A stretch of 64,000 nucleotides of DNA from an uncultured Pelagibacteraceae bacterium. Its GTDB lineage: Bacteria > Pseudomonadota > Alphaproteobacteria > Pelagibacterales > Pelagibacteraceae. How positions within the stretch are numbered: position 1 is the first letter of the stretch; each line of letters begins with the position of its first letter. Positions 35,529-44,092 of this stretch are shown here, in pieces. The translations under genes and the position numbers were made by a program. Below the pieces are notes generated by a model. That model did not search any database and was not told the origin of the DNA. It saw only the letters and a program-made list of their open reading frames with translations. The stretch lies in contig CABZJA010000003.1 of assembly GCA_902525935.1 (NCBI GenBank), positions 32,492-96,491 of the forward strand. Reading direction: 5' to 3'.

Positions 35529-36650
35529 ATGAAAAAAATTTGTTATGTTGATGAAGATGGTCGATTTGGAGGTCCCCAACAAAGAATGATATTAGTTGCT
35601 TCTGAGCTTTTGAAGCACGGTTATAAAATTGATTTTGTAATTCCTAATCAAGAGGTAGACATTTTTAAAAAAAAATTACAAAATTTTAATTTAAATTATT
35701 ACCAATTTAACATTAATAGATTATCTCTAAGACCAAAGTTTTTAATTAGATACATAATTTTTTTTTTTTATGAAATTTTTGTCTTAATTAAATTTTTCAA
35801 AAAAAAAAAATATGATTTAATCCAAGCAAATTCCACACCTCAATTTAAAGCAATCATTGCATCAATTATATTAAAGATGGATTCTGTTTGGGTGATCGAA
35901 GATAGTTATTTCCCTAAGATTGTTGTTAGAATATTTAAAATATTAGCCAAAATAAGCAAATGCAAAATTATATATACTAGTGGTAGAGTTAATGATTTTT
36001 ACTTTAAAAATAATTTTAATAAAAAAAATATAAAAAAAGAAATTTTTGCTCCTGTTGACCAAAATCAATTTAATATTATGAATCGTTTCAATATACCAGA
36101 TTATATTAATAAACAAAAGATAACGGTTACTACTGTTGCTAGCCTAGTTCCTGTAAAAGGTATAGAATATTTCATTGAAGCAGCAGATGAGTTGTATTCT
36201 AAAAATAAAAACTTAAATTTTATTATAGCTGGTCCTGAGATCAGTTCTCAAATTAAATATTCAAGAATGATAAAAAAAAAATTGGAAGGAAAAAAGTATA
36301 TTAAATATATTGGTATGATAGATAATGTTGCAGAGTTACTTTTTAGTAGCCAAATTTTTGTCTGCTCATCTATTTCAGAAGCCGGACCAATAACAGTTTA
36401 TGAAGCGATGTGCATGAAATTACCAATCGTAACAACAGATGTTGGGGCATGTAATCAAATTATTAAACAAAATATAAATGGAATAATAATTAAAATTAAA
36501 TCAACTAATGAAATGGTTTCAGCAATAAATAAAATTGCTGAAAATAATGAATTTAGAAAAAGCCTAGCTCTAAACGCATATAATTTTTCAAAAGATTTTT
36601 TTTCTGTAAAAAAAATTGTTGGAGAATATATAAAGGTATATTCACTTTAA
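35529..36650 (+). CDS. GT4 family glycosyltransferase
   Basis: The protein has 373 residues with a GT-B fold. GGPQQRM near residue 15 is the N-terminal glycine loop; the C-terminal domain has TTVASLVPVKGIEYFIEA, IIAGPE, YIGMIDN and the GT4 signature SEAGPITVYEAM (E-x7-E) with PIVTTDVG. A hydrophobic stretch at about residues 73-90 may associate with the membrane. It is co-directional with its neighbours (2-base gap upstream, no gap downstream), so it belongs to the same operon as the WbpG-like amidotransferase. Confidence 0.85.
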   Translation: MKKICYVDEDGRFGGPQQRMILVASELLKHGYKIDFVIPNQEVDIFKKKLQNFNLNYYQFNINRLSLRPKFLIRYIIFFFYEIFVLIKFFKKKKYDLIQANSTPQFKAIIASIILKMDSVWVIEDSYFPKIVVRIFKILAKISKCKIIYTSGRVNDFYFKNNFNKKNIKKEIFAPVDQNQFNIMNRFNIPDYINKQKITVTTVASLVPVKGIEYFIEAADELYSKNKNLNFIIAGPEISSQIKYSRMIKKKLEGKKYIKYIGMIDNVAELLFSSQIFVCSSISEAGPITVYEAMCMKLPIVTTDVGACNQIIKQNINGIIIKIKSTNEMVSAINKIAENNEFRKSLALNAYNFSKDFFSVKKIVGEYIKVYSL

Positions 36651-37787
36651 ATGATACAAAATAATTTACAAATATGTACTAAAACTGTGATGGATACAAC
36701 TGATCCAAATATAAAATTCAACAAATCAGGAGAGTCCCATTACTATACAAATTTTATTAAAAATATAATCCCTATTTGGAAAAATGATAATTCTAAATTT
36801 TATCAGTTAGAAAAAATTGCAGACAAAATAAAAAAAGATTCAAAAAAAAATGAATTTGATTGTATCATTGGGATTAGTGGTGGTGTCGATAGTTCTTATT
36901 TGGTATATTTAGCAAAAGAAATATTAGGATTAAGACCACTCGTTTATCATGTAGACGCAGGATGGAATTCCCAACTAGCAGTAAGTAATATTGAAAAAAT
37001 AATTGATAAACTTAATTTAGATTTACATACAGATGTAATTTACTGGCCTGAAATGAAAGACTTACAATTGTCATTTTTTAAAGCACAAGTTCCTCATTTA
37101 GACACACCCCAAGATCATGCTTTTTTTTCTTCTATGTATAACTACGCATCAAAGTATAAAGTTAAATATATATTAAATGGTGGCAATTTCTCTACTGAGT
37201 GTGTAAGGGAGCCACTTGAATGGCATTATCACGCTTCAGACTTAAAACAATTAAAAGATATACATTCAAAATTTGGAAATTTGAAATTAGATAAATTTCC
37301 AACTGCAGATATATTTAAATACAAATTTTATTATAGGTTCGTAAAAAGTATTAAAGTTATACAACCTCTTAACTTGGTTAAATATATTAAATCTGAAGCT
37401 ATAGATTTGCTTCAGAGAAAATTTGACTGGAAGGAGTATTCACATAAACATTATGAGTCTAGATTCACCAAATTTTATGAAGGATATTGGTTATTAAATA
37501 AATTTGGTTATGATAAAAGAAAAGCTCATTACTCAAGTCTTATTCTAACAAACCAGATGACACGAGAAGATGCACTGAAGCAAATATCTGTTGCACCTTA
37601 TACAGAAGAAATTGAAGATGATTTTGAGTATGTTGCAAATAAGCTTGAAATTTCTGTTATGGAATTAAAAAATTTAATGAATGGTGAAAATAAGTCTTTT
37701 AGAGATTATAATTCGAATTATTTGTTAATAAATTTCTTTACTAAATTAGTAAGATTAGCTGGAATAGAAAAAAGGATTATTGAGTGA
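36651..37787 (+). CDS. WbpG-like N-acetyl sugar amidotransferase
   Basis: The protein has 378 residues of the PP-loop ATP pyrophosphatase family; SGGVDSS is at residues 76-82, with YHVDAGWNS and NGGNFSTEC downstream. WbpG uses ATP to activate an acetamido group on a nucleotide sugar and replaces its oxygen with ammonia channelled from HisH2/HisF2, giving an acetamidino sugar. Many relatives carry CxxC...CxxC zinc motifs in the first 35 residues; here only one Cys is left (CTKTVMD), so the zinc site seems lost. It overlaps the HisH gene by 4 bases. Confidence 0.85.
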   Translation: MIQNNLQICTKTVMDTTDPNIKFNKSGESHYYTNFIKNIIPIWKNDNSKFYQLEKIADKIKKDSKKNEFDCIIGISGGVDSSYLVYLAKEILGLRPLVYHVDAGWNSQLAVSNIEKIIDKLNLDLHTDVIYWPEMKDLQLSFFKAQVPHLDTPQDHAFFSSMYNYASKYKVKYILNGGNFSTECVREPLEWHYHASDLKQLKDIHSKFGNLKLDKFPTADIFKYKFYYRFVKSIKVIQPLNLVKYIKSEAIDLLQRKFDWKEYSHKHYESRFTKFYEGYWLLNKFGYDKRKAHYSSLILTNQMTREDALKQISVAPYTEEIEDDFEYVANKLEISVMELKNLMNGENKSFRDYNSNYLLINFFTKLVRLAGIEKRIIE

Positions 37788-38389
37788 TAGGAATTATAGA
37801 TTATGGCCTTGGTAATATTAAAGCTATTTCAAACATATATAATAAACTTAAAATTGATAATATAATTTTAAAATCATCTAATGATTTTGAAAAAGCTGAT
37901 AAACTTATTTTGCCAGGAGTGGGAGCTTTCGATAGTGCAATAAGAAATCTAAAAGAAAATAATTTCTTTGAAAAAATAAATTCTCTAGTACTGAAAAAAA
38001 ATACCAAAATTCTAGGTATCTGTGTTGGAATGCAGACATTTGCTGAAGTAAGTGAAGAAGGTAGCTTAAGTGGTTTGGAATGGATATCAGGTAGTGTCAA
38101 AAAATTTGAAAAAAATAATAACTTCAGATTACCTCATATGGGATGGAACTCTATAAAAAAATTAAAAAAAAATATCCTTTTTGATGATATAGATGATGGA
38201 GAGTATTTTTATTTTTGCCATTCCTATTATTTTAATTGTGTTGATAATAATCACATAATTACAGAAACAAATTTTGGTTCTAATTTTGCAAGTTCAATAA
38301 ATTATAATAATATTTATGGTATTCAGTTTCATCCAGAAAAAAGCCATGATAACGGTATAAAAGTTTTAAAAAACTTTGCGAAATTATAA
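37784..38389 (+). CDS. hisH: HisH2-type glutamine amidotransferase for sugar amidation
   Basis: The protein has 201 residues and is a class I glutamine amidotransferase: IIDYGLGN at the start, GVGAF, nucleophile Cys80 in LGICVGMQ, and His183 with Glu185 in QFHPEK completing the triad. It hydrolyses glutamine and passes ammonia to its HisF-type partner. The start is GTG, overlapping the WbpG stop. Placement between wbpG-like and hisF-like genes, with no other his genes around, shows a role in acetamidino sugar synthesis rather than histidine synthesis. Confidence 0.88.
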   Translation: MIGIIDYGLGNIKAISNIYNKLKIDNIILKSSNDFEKADKLILPGVGAFDSAIRNLKENNFFEKINSLVLKKNTKILGICVGMQTFAEVSEEGSLSGLEWISGSVKKFEKNNNFRLPHMGWNSIKKLKKNILFDDIDDGEYFYFCHSYYFNCVDNNHIITETNFGSNFASSINYNNIYGIQFHPEKSHDNGIKVLKNFAKL

Positions 38390-39153
38390 TGTTATTACCA
38401 AGAATTATTCCATGTCTTCTTCTTACAAATGACGGCTTAGTAAAAACTCAAAATTTTAAAAATCCCAAATATATTGGAGACCCAATTAATACTGTAAAAA
38501 TTTTTAATGAAAAAAAGGCTGATGAATTAATTATTATGGATATTCATGCAACAACAAGATCTTACGATCCTAACTTTGATTTAATAGATAAAATTGCCAG
38601 GGAAGCCCGCATGCCAATTTGTTATACTGGAGGTATTAAAAAAGTTGAACAAGCAAAAAAAATTTTTTCATATGGCATTGAAAAAATTGGTATAAGTTCA
38701 GTAATTTTTGAAGATATAAATATAATTAAAAAGTTATCGAATTATGTTGGTAGGCAAAGCACAGTAATAATATTGGATATAATTAAAAATAAAAATACTT
38801 ACGAAATTTATACACATAACGCAAAAAGAAAAGTTAAAGTCGATCTTTTAAAATTTCTAAAATTAATTCAAGAGAAAGGTGCTGGAGAAATTGTTGTAAA
38901 TTCTGTTGACAGAGATGGATGCATGAATGGTTACGATTTTGATTTAATCAATCTAATTTATGATAATACTGAAATACCTATTACAGTAGTTGGTGGAGCT
39001 AAAGATTATAATGACATAAAAAAAATTCAATTAAAATATGGCCCAATTGGTATAGGAGCAGGTAGTATGTTTGTATATAAAGGATCTAGAAAAGCAGTAT
39101 TAATAAACTATCCGAATGTAAAAGAGAAAATAGATTTATGTGGTTCAGCCTAA
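38389..39153 (+). CDS. hisF: HisF2-type (beta/alpha)8 ammonia-channel partner of WbpG
   Basis: The protein has 254 residues, a HisF-like barrel. True HisF reads PCLDV at the N-terminus with catalytic Asp11; here it reads PCLLLTNDG, so the cyclase aspartate is missing, as in Pseudomonas HisF2. The KYIGDPINT, CYTGGIKKVE, NSVDRDG and GAGSMF stretches keep the barrel and phosphate loops. It probably guides ammonia from HisH2 to WbpG. The start shares one base with the HisH stop. It is the last gene of the island before the 5S rRNA. Confidence 0.88.
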   Translation: MLLPRIIPCLLLTNDGLVKTQNFKNPKYIGDPINTVKIFNEKKADELIIMDIHATTRSYDPNFDLIDKIAREARMPICYTGGIKKVEQAKKIFSYGIEKIGISSVIFEDINIIKKLSNYVGRQSTVIILDIIKNKNTYEIYTHNAKRKVKVDLLKFLKLIQEKGAGEIVVNSVDRDGCMNGYDFDLINLIYDNTEIPITVVGGAKDYNDIKKIQLKYGPIGIGAGSMFVYKGSRKAVLINYPNVKEKIDLCGSA

Positions 39154-39288
39154 CATATTTTAATTATGAATTTATTTATTATAATATTTTATCTCATCTG
39201 TAAGCATTATTTCGACTAGTTTTTTTTTTTTTCATAAATAATTCTGTTTTATTATTATTATATTATAAAAAGCTAAAAATTAGTTATT

Positions 39289-39312
39289 TTTAAAGAAAAA
39301 ATCTTCTTTAAA
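39289..39312. other. Perfect inverted repeat upstream of the 5S promoter
   Basis: TTTAAAGAA and TTCTTTAAA form a perfect 9-base inverted repeat with a 6-base loop. It lies six bases before the -35 box of the 5S promoter and 135 bases after the hisF stop. There is no T-run after the right arm, so it is a weak terminator candidate; an operator or a hairpin insulating the 5S promoter is possible. The remaining 39154-39288 sequence is A+T-rich with nothing else recognised. Confidence 0.5.
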
Positions 39313-39317
39313 TATAG

Positions 39318-39346
39318 TTTACATTTGTATCTATTAATATTATATA
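39318..39346 (+). promoter_or_regulatory. Sigma70-type promoter of the 5S rRNA gene
   Basis: TTTACA (39318-39323), a 17-base spacer and TATATA (39341-39346) end five bases before the G that begins the mature 5S (39352). Box match, spacing and distance to the expected start are all near ideal. No mapped start supports it; it is read from sequence. Confidence 0.75.
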
Positions 39347-39351
39347 TTTTT

Positions 39352-39467
39352 GCCTGGTGATTATTGCGAAGGGGCAATACCCGATCCCATACCGAACTCG
39401 GAAGTCAAGCCCTTCTGCGCCGATGGTACTTTGTCTTAAGACATGGAAGAGTAGGACGTTGCCAGGC
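39352..39467 (+). rRNA. rrf: 5S ribosomal RNA
   Basis: About 116 bases. The ends pair (GCCTGG with CCAGGC), and the internal blocks CCGATCCCATACCGAACTCGG and GAAGTCAAGCCC are the conserved loop B/C region of bacterial 5S, followed by the CGATGGTACT and GGAAGAGTAGGACG arm. It is not next to 16S or 23S; 39 kb of surface glycan genes precede it. This separation is the known arrangement at SAR11 hypervariable region 2. The next gene begins 9 bases downstream without a visible terminator. Confidence 0.95.
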
Positions 39468-39475
39468 TATTTTCA

Positions 39476-40366
39476 ATGAAAAATATTGTAGTCATTACAG
39501 GTGGAGCTGGTTTCATAGGTTCTAATTTGATAAGCAAGATTATAAAAAAAACAAATTTTGATGTCATTAGCATAGATAATTATTCTACTGGTAGAACGAA
39601 AAATCATATAAATTCAAAAAGAATAAAATATATTAAAGGCAATACCACGCAAATTAAGAATATATTAAATAAAAAAAAAGAAAAAATTCACTCTTTGTTT
39701 CACTTTGGGGAATTTTCAAGAATATATCAAAGTTTTAAAAAATTTAATGAATGTTTTAATTCTAATTCGATTGGGACAAAAGAAGTATTTAAATTTTGCT
39801 TAGATAACAAAATTAAATTAATTTACTCTGCAACATCTGCCACATTAGGAAAAAGAGGATTTAATAAAGATCTATCTCCATATGCTTTCACAAAAGCAAA
39901 TAATTTACAATTATTAGAAAACTTAAAAAAATGGTTTAAATTAAAATTTGAAGTAATCTATTTTTATAACGTTTATGGAGAAAACCAAATCGAAAGTGGA
40001 TATATGGCAACGGTCATTGGTATTTTTCAAAGACAATACTTGACTAATAAACCATTAACTGTTGTGAAGCCTGGAAAGCAAACTAGAAGATTCACACACG
40101 TTTTAGATACAGTTGATATCTGTTATACAGCATGGAAACAAAATAAATGTGGTCATTATATTATCAGTCACAAAAAGTCATACTCGATCTTAGATGTGGC
40201 AAAATTGTTTAAACATAAAATTAAATATTTACCTCCTAGACTAGGTGAAAGATATGCTTCTGCCTTAACAAAGATTTCATATAGTAATAAAGTTATTAGA
40301 TATTATGGAAAAATAGATTTGAAAGATTATATAACTTCGTTTATTAGAGGTGTAAAAAACAAATAA
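39476..40366 (+). CDS. UDP-sugar 4-epimerase-like SDR
   Basis: The protein has 296 residues. ITGGAGFIGSN at residues 7-17 is the NAD loop; DNYSTGR, YSATSATLG and PYAFTK (catalytic Tyr and Lys) follow, then YNVYGENQ, RRFTHVLD. The layout is GalE/WbpP-like, but shorter than GalE (about 335), with the HFGEFSRI region in place of the usual HLAAxxxV. It starts nine bases after the 5S gene and probably shares its promoter. It may be the last island gene or a fixed flanking gene. Confidence 0.78.
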   Translation: MKNIVVITGGAGFIGSNLISKIIKKTNFDVISIDNYSTGRTKNHINSKRIKYIKGNTTQIKNILNKKKEKIHSLFHFGEFSRIYQSFKKFNECFNSNSIGTKEVFKFCLDNKIKLIYSATSATLGKRGFNKDLSPYAFTKANNLQLLENLKKWFKLKFEVIYFYNVYGENQIESGYMATVIGIFQRQYLTNKPLTVVKPGKQTRRFTHVLDTVDICYTAWKQNKCGHYIISHKKSYSILDVAKLFKHKIKYLPPRLGERYASALTKISYSNKVIRYYGKIDLKDYITSFIRGVKNK

Positions 40367-40369
40367 TTT

Positions 40370-40495
40370 ATGAAAATCGCAAGCTCATTAAAATCTTTAA
40401 AAAAAAGAGACCTGAACTCTAAATTAGTCAGAAGAAGAGGAAGGGTATATATAATTAATAAAAAAAATCCAAAGTTTAAAGCCAGACAAAAATAA
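40370..40495 (+). CDS. rpmJ: 50S ribosomal protein L36
   Basis: A 41-residue, very basic protein with the L36 layout: [29 protein letters not shown], then NPKFKARQ at the C-terminus. It is the long alphaproteobacterial form without the zinc cysteines of classical L36. It starts 3 bases after the SDR stop and 1 base separates it from the cytochrome oxidase subunit gene. L36 binds 23S rRNA; its closeness to the 5S gene is noteworthy. Confidence 0.9.
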   Translation: MKIASSLKSLKKRDLNSKLVRRRGRVYIINKKNPKFKARQK

Positions 40496-40496
40496 A

Positions 40497-40607
40497 ATGG
40501 ATAATGAAAATCATAAAAATACATGGAATAATTTTACAAAATTTATTTTGTGGGGTTCAGTTGCTGTTGTTGTTATTTTAATTTTAATGGCAATTTTTCT
40601 TTTATAA
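40497..40607 (+). CDS. aa3-type cytochrome c oxidase subunit IV-like small membrane protein
   Basis: A 36-residue protein: a short polar head with EHKNTW-like ENHKNTWNNFTKF, followed by a single hydrophobic span. This fits the bacterial aa3 oxidase subunit IV family, which in alphaproteobacteria is often encoded just before the transhydrogenase genes, as here (1-base gap to pntAA). Its length, head motif and context agree; the role in the oxidase is taken from the family. Confidence 0.75.
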   Translation: MDNENHKNTWNNFTKFILWGSVAVVVILILMAIFLL

Positions 40608-40608
40608 A

Positions 40609-41697
40609 ATGATTATTGGTTCAATATCTGAAAATAGAAATATAGAAAAAAGAGTTGCAATTACTCCCGAGAGTGTAAAAAAATATAAATCATTAGGTTT
40701 TGAAGTTTACTTATCTGAAAATTATGCATTACATTTGGGCATAGAAGATAAAGAATATACTTCACAGGGTGTAAAAATATTCAACAAAGAAGATGAAGTT
40801 ATTTTAAATTCAAATGCTATTTTGCAAATGAATATGTTAAATGATGAGAATCTAGATAAACTTAAAAAAGATCAATTGCTTATTGGAGTACTAAATCCTT
40901 ACTCGAATGAAAAAAAATTGAAAGAATTAAATTCAAAAAAAATTAATTGTTTTTCCTTAGAGCTTTTGCCAAGAATAACTAGAGCACAATCTATGGATAT
41001 TTTGTCATCACAAGCAAATTTAGCTGGTTACAAAGCTGTGGTTGATTCGTTTGCTTATTTTCAAAAAGCAATACCAATGATGATGACCGCAGCGGGAACA
41101 ATTTCTGCCGCAAAAGTCTTAGTTGTAGGTGCAGGAGTTGCAGGCTTACAAGCAATAGCAACAGCCAAAAGAATGGGAGCAATTGTTTTTGCGACTGATG
41201 TAAGAATTGCCTCTAAAGAACAAGTTGAAAGTTTAGGCGGAAAGTTTTTAATAGTAGAAGGTGCAGAAAATTTGGAGACTGAAGGCGGTTATGCTAAAGA
41301 AGCATCAGAAGATTTTAAAAAGAAACAAGAAGAGTTATTAAAAGAAACACTAAAAAAAATTGATATTGTTATTTGTACAGCTTTAATACCAGGAAAAAAA
41401 GCACCTGTAATAATAAAAAAAGATATGATAAATGTCATGACAAGTGGTTCGCTTATCTATGACTTAGCAGCATCCCAAGGTGGAAATTCTGAATTAACTA
41501 AGGTAGATCAAGTTATTGATGCGAATGGTGTAAAAATAATGGGTGAAACCAATATTCTTAACAAGTTGCCTGTTTCAGCTTCTAATTTATACTCAAAAAA
41601 TATGTTCAATTTTGTAAACAATTTATTTGATAAAGAGAAAAAAAATTTTGTTATAAATCTTGAAGATGAAATAATAAAAAAAACAAAGGTTGAATAA
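40609..41697 (+). CDS. pntAA: NAD(P) transhydrogenase alpha subunit, part 1 (NAD-binding)
   Basis: The protein has 362 residues. It holds the soluble domain I with NAD-binding VVGAGVAGLQAIATAKR, the dI loop region RITRAQSMD and TALIPGKKAP. PntAA with PntAB and PntB couples proton entry to hydride transfer from NADH to NADP, supplying NADPH. The alpha chain is split in two genes as in Rhodospirillum. Its stop overlaps the pntAB start by one base. Confidence 0.93.
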   Translation: MIIGSISENRNIEKRVAITPESVKKYKSLGFEVYLSENYALHLGIEDKEYTSQGVKIFNKEDEVILNSNAILQMNMLNDENLDKLKKDQLLIGVLNPYSNEKKLKELNSKKINCFSLELLPRITRAQSMDILSSQANLAGYKAVVDSFAYFQKAIPMMMTAAGTISAAKVLVVGAGVAGLQAIATAKRMGAIVFATDVRIASKEQVESLGGKFLIVEGAENLETEGGYAKEASEDFKKKQEELLKETLKKIDIVICTALIPGKKAPVIIKKDMINVMTSGSLIYDLAASQGGNSELTKVDQVIDANGVKIMGETNILNKLPVSASNLYSKNMFNFVNNLFDKEKKNFVINLEDEIIKKTKVE

Positions 41698-41999
41698 TGG
41701 AAATAGATCCTTTTATATTTAGATTAAGTATTTTTATTTTATCAATTTTTGTTGGTTATTATGTTGTTTGGAGTGTCACTCCCTCATTGCACACCCCCTT
41801 AATGTCAGTAACAAATGCAATTTCATCTGTTATAATTGTTGGTGCTATTATTTCTGCTTTAGCAGGATCTTCAGAAAGTATATTTGAAACATCAAATATT
41901 TTTGGATATCTAGCAATATTATTAGCTGCCGTAAATATCTTCGGTGGTTTTCTGGTTACTCAAAGAATGCTTCAAATGTATAAAAAGAAAAAGAAATAA
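41697..41999 (+). CDS. pntAB: NAD(P) transhydrogenase alpha subunit, part 2 (membrane)
   Basis: The protein has 100 residues and three membrane spans: after the short head, a span at about 10-30, LMSVTNAISSVIIVGAI, and a third ending GGFLVTQRML. TPLMSVTNAIS is the conserved domain II signature. It forms the proton channel together with the N-terminal half of PntB. It overlaps pntAA by one base and pntB starts two bases later. Confidence 0.93.
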   Translation: MEIDPFIFRLSIFILSIFVGYYVVWSVTPSLHTPLMSVTNAISSVIIVGAIISALAGSSESIFETSNIFGYLAILLAAVNIFGGFLVTQRMLQMYKKKKK

Positions 42000-42001
42000 T
42001 T

Positions 42002-43396
42002 ATGTCAGCAAATTTATCAGCATTGTTCTACTTAATTTCAGGAATATTATTTATTTTAGCTCTTAGAGGACTTTCTTCTCCAGAAACATCTAGACAAGGA
42101 AACTACTTTGGTATTGCAGGCATGATTATTGCTATAATAGTTACTTTTTTATCTATAGGTAACTTTGGCACCGGAATTTTATACGTGTTTATATTCTTAA
42201 TTATCGGAGGGTCTATTGGTGCCTTTATAGCTTTCAGAATACCAATGACAGCAATGCCAGAACTTGTTGCTGGTTTCCACAGTCTTGTTGGTCTTGCAGC
42301 TGTTTTTGTTGCAATATCTGCATTTTTAAAACCTGAGGCTTTCAGCCTAGGAACCGTCGGGAATATTCACTTAGCTAGCCTTGTAGAAATGTCTTTAGGA
42401 GGAGCTATTGGTGCGATAACTTTTTCTGGTTCGATAATTGCTTTTTTAAAATTAAGAGGAATTATGTCGGGTGCTCCTCTAACATTTAAGGGGCAACATA
42501 TAATAAATTTATTATTAGGATTGACAATTTTCTTTTTAATTTATTATTTATGCTTATCACAGTCATCTTACATTTTTTGGTCGATAGTAATCATATCATT
42601 TTTTTTGGGCGTGTTATTAATAATACCAATTGGTGGTGCAGATATGCCCGTTGTTATATCAATGTTAAACTCATACTCTGGTTGGGCTGCAGCCGGAATA
42701 GGTTTTACTTTAGAAAATACTGCCTTAATTATTACTGGTGCGTTGGTAGGTTCATCTGGAGCTATACTTTCTTATATAATGTGCAAAGGAATGAACAGAT
42801 CTTTCTTTAATGTAATACTTGGAGGATGGGGAGCTACTGATCAAAAAGCAAATCAAGATAATAAAGAACAGAAACCAGTCAAAAATGGAAACGCAGATGA
42901 TGCTGCTTTTTTGATGAAAAATGCATCTTCAGTAATAATTGTTCCTGGTTATGGCATGGCGGTTGCTCAAGCTCAACATGCGCTAAGAGAAATGGTTGAT
43001 GCGTTGAAAAAAAATGGAGTTAAAGTTTCATATGCAATACATCCCGTTGCTGGAAGAATGCCAGGACACATGAATGTATTATTAGCCGAAGCAAATGTCC
43101 CATACGATGAAGTATTTGAATTAGAGGAGATAAACAACGATTTTGCTAATTGTGATGTAGCTTACGTTATTGGAGCAAATGATGTTACGAATCCAGTTGC
43201 TAAATCAGATCCTCAAAGCCCTATTTATGGTATGCCCGTACTAGATGTGGAAAAAAGTAAGTCAGTTTTATTTGTTAAGAGAAGTTTATCCCCAGGCTAC
43301 GCAGGAATTGATAATGATCTTTTTTACAGAGATAATACTTTAATGCTTTTTGCAGATGCAAAAAAAATGACTGAGGAAATTGTAAAGAGTTTATAA
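42002..43396 (+). CDS. pntB: NAD(P) transhydrogenase beta subunit
   Basis: The protein has 464 residues. Residues 1 to about 270 contain nine or so spans of the proton channel, including PELVAGFHSLVGLAA and GGADMPVVISMLNSYSG. The C-terminal domain III binds NADP: VPGYGMAVAQAQHA, HPVAGRMPGHMNVLLAEA, VIGANDVTNP and VKRSLSPGYAG. It sits last in the pnt set and is followed directly by the transaldolase-like gene. Confidence 0.94.
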   Translation: MSANLSALFYLISGILFILALRGLSSPETSRQGNYFGIAGMIIAIIVTFLSIGNFGTGILYVFIFLIIGGSIGAFIAFRIPMTAMPELVAGFHSLVGLAAVFVAISAFLKPEAFSLGTVGNIHLASLVEMSLGGAIGAITFSGSIIAFLKLRGIMSGAPLTFKGQHIINLLLGLTIFFLIYYLCLSQSSYIFWSIVIISFFLGVLLIIPIGGADMPVVISMLNSYSGWAAAGIGFTLENTALIITGALVGSSGAILSYIMCKGMNRSFFNVILGGWGATDQKANQDNKEQKPVKNGNADDAAFLMKNASSVIIVPGYGMAVAQAQHALREMVDALKKNGVKVSYAIHPVAGRMPGHMNVLLAEANVPYDEVFELEEINNDFANCDVAYVIGANDVTNPVAKSDPQSPIYGMPVLDVEKSKSVLFVKRSLSPGYAGIDNDLFYRDNTLMLFADAKKMTEEIVKSL

Positions 43397-44089
43397 TTGA
43401 CCAAAATATTTTGTGATATAGCAGACATTAGCATTATTAAAAAATTTGATAAAAAAACAATTGTAAAAGGTTTCACAACAAACCCAAGTTTAATGAGGAA
43501 AGCTGGAGCTAAAGACTATACAAAATATTCAAAACTAATTCTAAAAACAACCAGTAAACCGGTCTCATGTGAGGTTTTTGCAGATGATGCTAAGCAAATG
43601 ATATTACAAGGAAATAAAATAAATAAATGGGCAAAGAATGTTATTGTAAAAATTCCTGTAACAAATTCAAAAGGAAAATTTATGGGTGAAGTTATTCAAT
43701 CTTTAAACAAAAAGAGAATAAAACTAAATATTACAGCAGTTTATAATTCAAGACAAACTGAACAAATTTTAAAAAAAATAGACAAAAAAACAAAAGTTAT
43801 TATTTCAATTTTTGCAGGCAGAATGGCTGATGTAGGAAAAGATCCAATTCCACAATTTAAGAAAAGTATAATGATCTCAAAAAAGTTTAAGAATGTAGAG
43901 ATACTTTGGGCTAGCACTAGAGAACCATATAATTTCCTTCAAGCAAAAGAACTGGGTTGTCATATAATCACAGCACCACCATCGGTAATAGAAAAAATTG
44001 AAAGTTTTGGTAAGAGTTTTAGAGAATTAACTACAGACACAGTCAAAGGTTTTTTAACCGATACAAAAAAATCAAAGTTTAACTTATAA
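43397..44089 (+). CDS. Transaldolase/fructose-6-phosphate aldolase family protein
   Basis: The protein has 230 residues, close to the small transaldolase/FSA group. CDIADI at the start replaces the usual DTAN, followed by KGFTTNPSLM, VKIPVT with the Schiff-base lysine (Lys85), NITAVYN, and SIFAGRMADVG. Transaldolase links the pentose phosphate pathway to glycolysis; FSA-type activity cannot be excluded. Start is TTG directly after the pntB stop, as no ATG precedes the conserved N-terminus. It ends 3 bases before the convergent tRNA. Confidence 0.85.
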   Translation: MTKIFCDIADISIIKKFDKKTIVKGFTTNPSLMRKAGAKDYTKYSKLILKTTSKPVSCEVFADDAKQMILQGNKINKWAKNVIVKIPVTNSKGKFMGEVIQSLNKKRIKLNITAVYNSRQTEQILKKIDKKTKVIISIFAGRMADVGKDPIPQFKKSIMISKKFKNVEILWASTREPYNFLQAKELGCHIITAPPSVIEKIESFGKSFRELTTDTVKGFLTDTKKSKFNL

Positions 44090-44092
44090 AAT

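Noticed and set aside
37784-39153. Histidine biosynthesis genes hisH and hisF
   Set aside because: HisF lacks the cyclase Asp11 and the pair is fused in order to a WbpG-like gene; no other his genes are present. They are read as the sugar-amidation type.
39154-39288. Small gene or RNA in the gap after hisF
   Set aside because: Only A+T-rich sequence without an open frame of useful size or a clear structure is seen.
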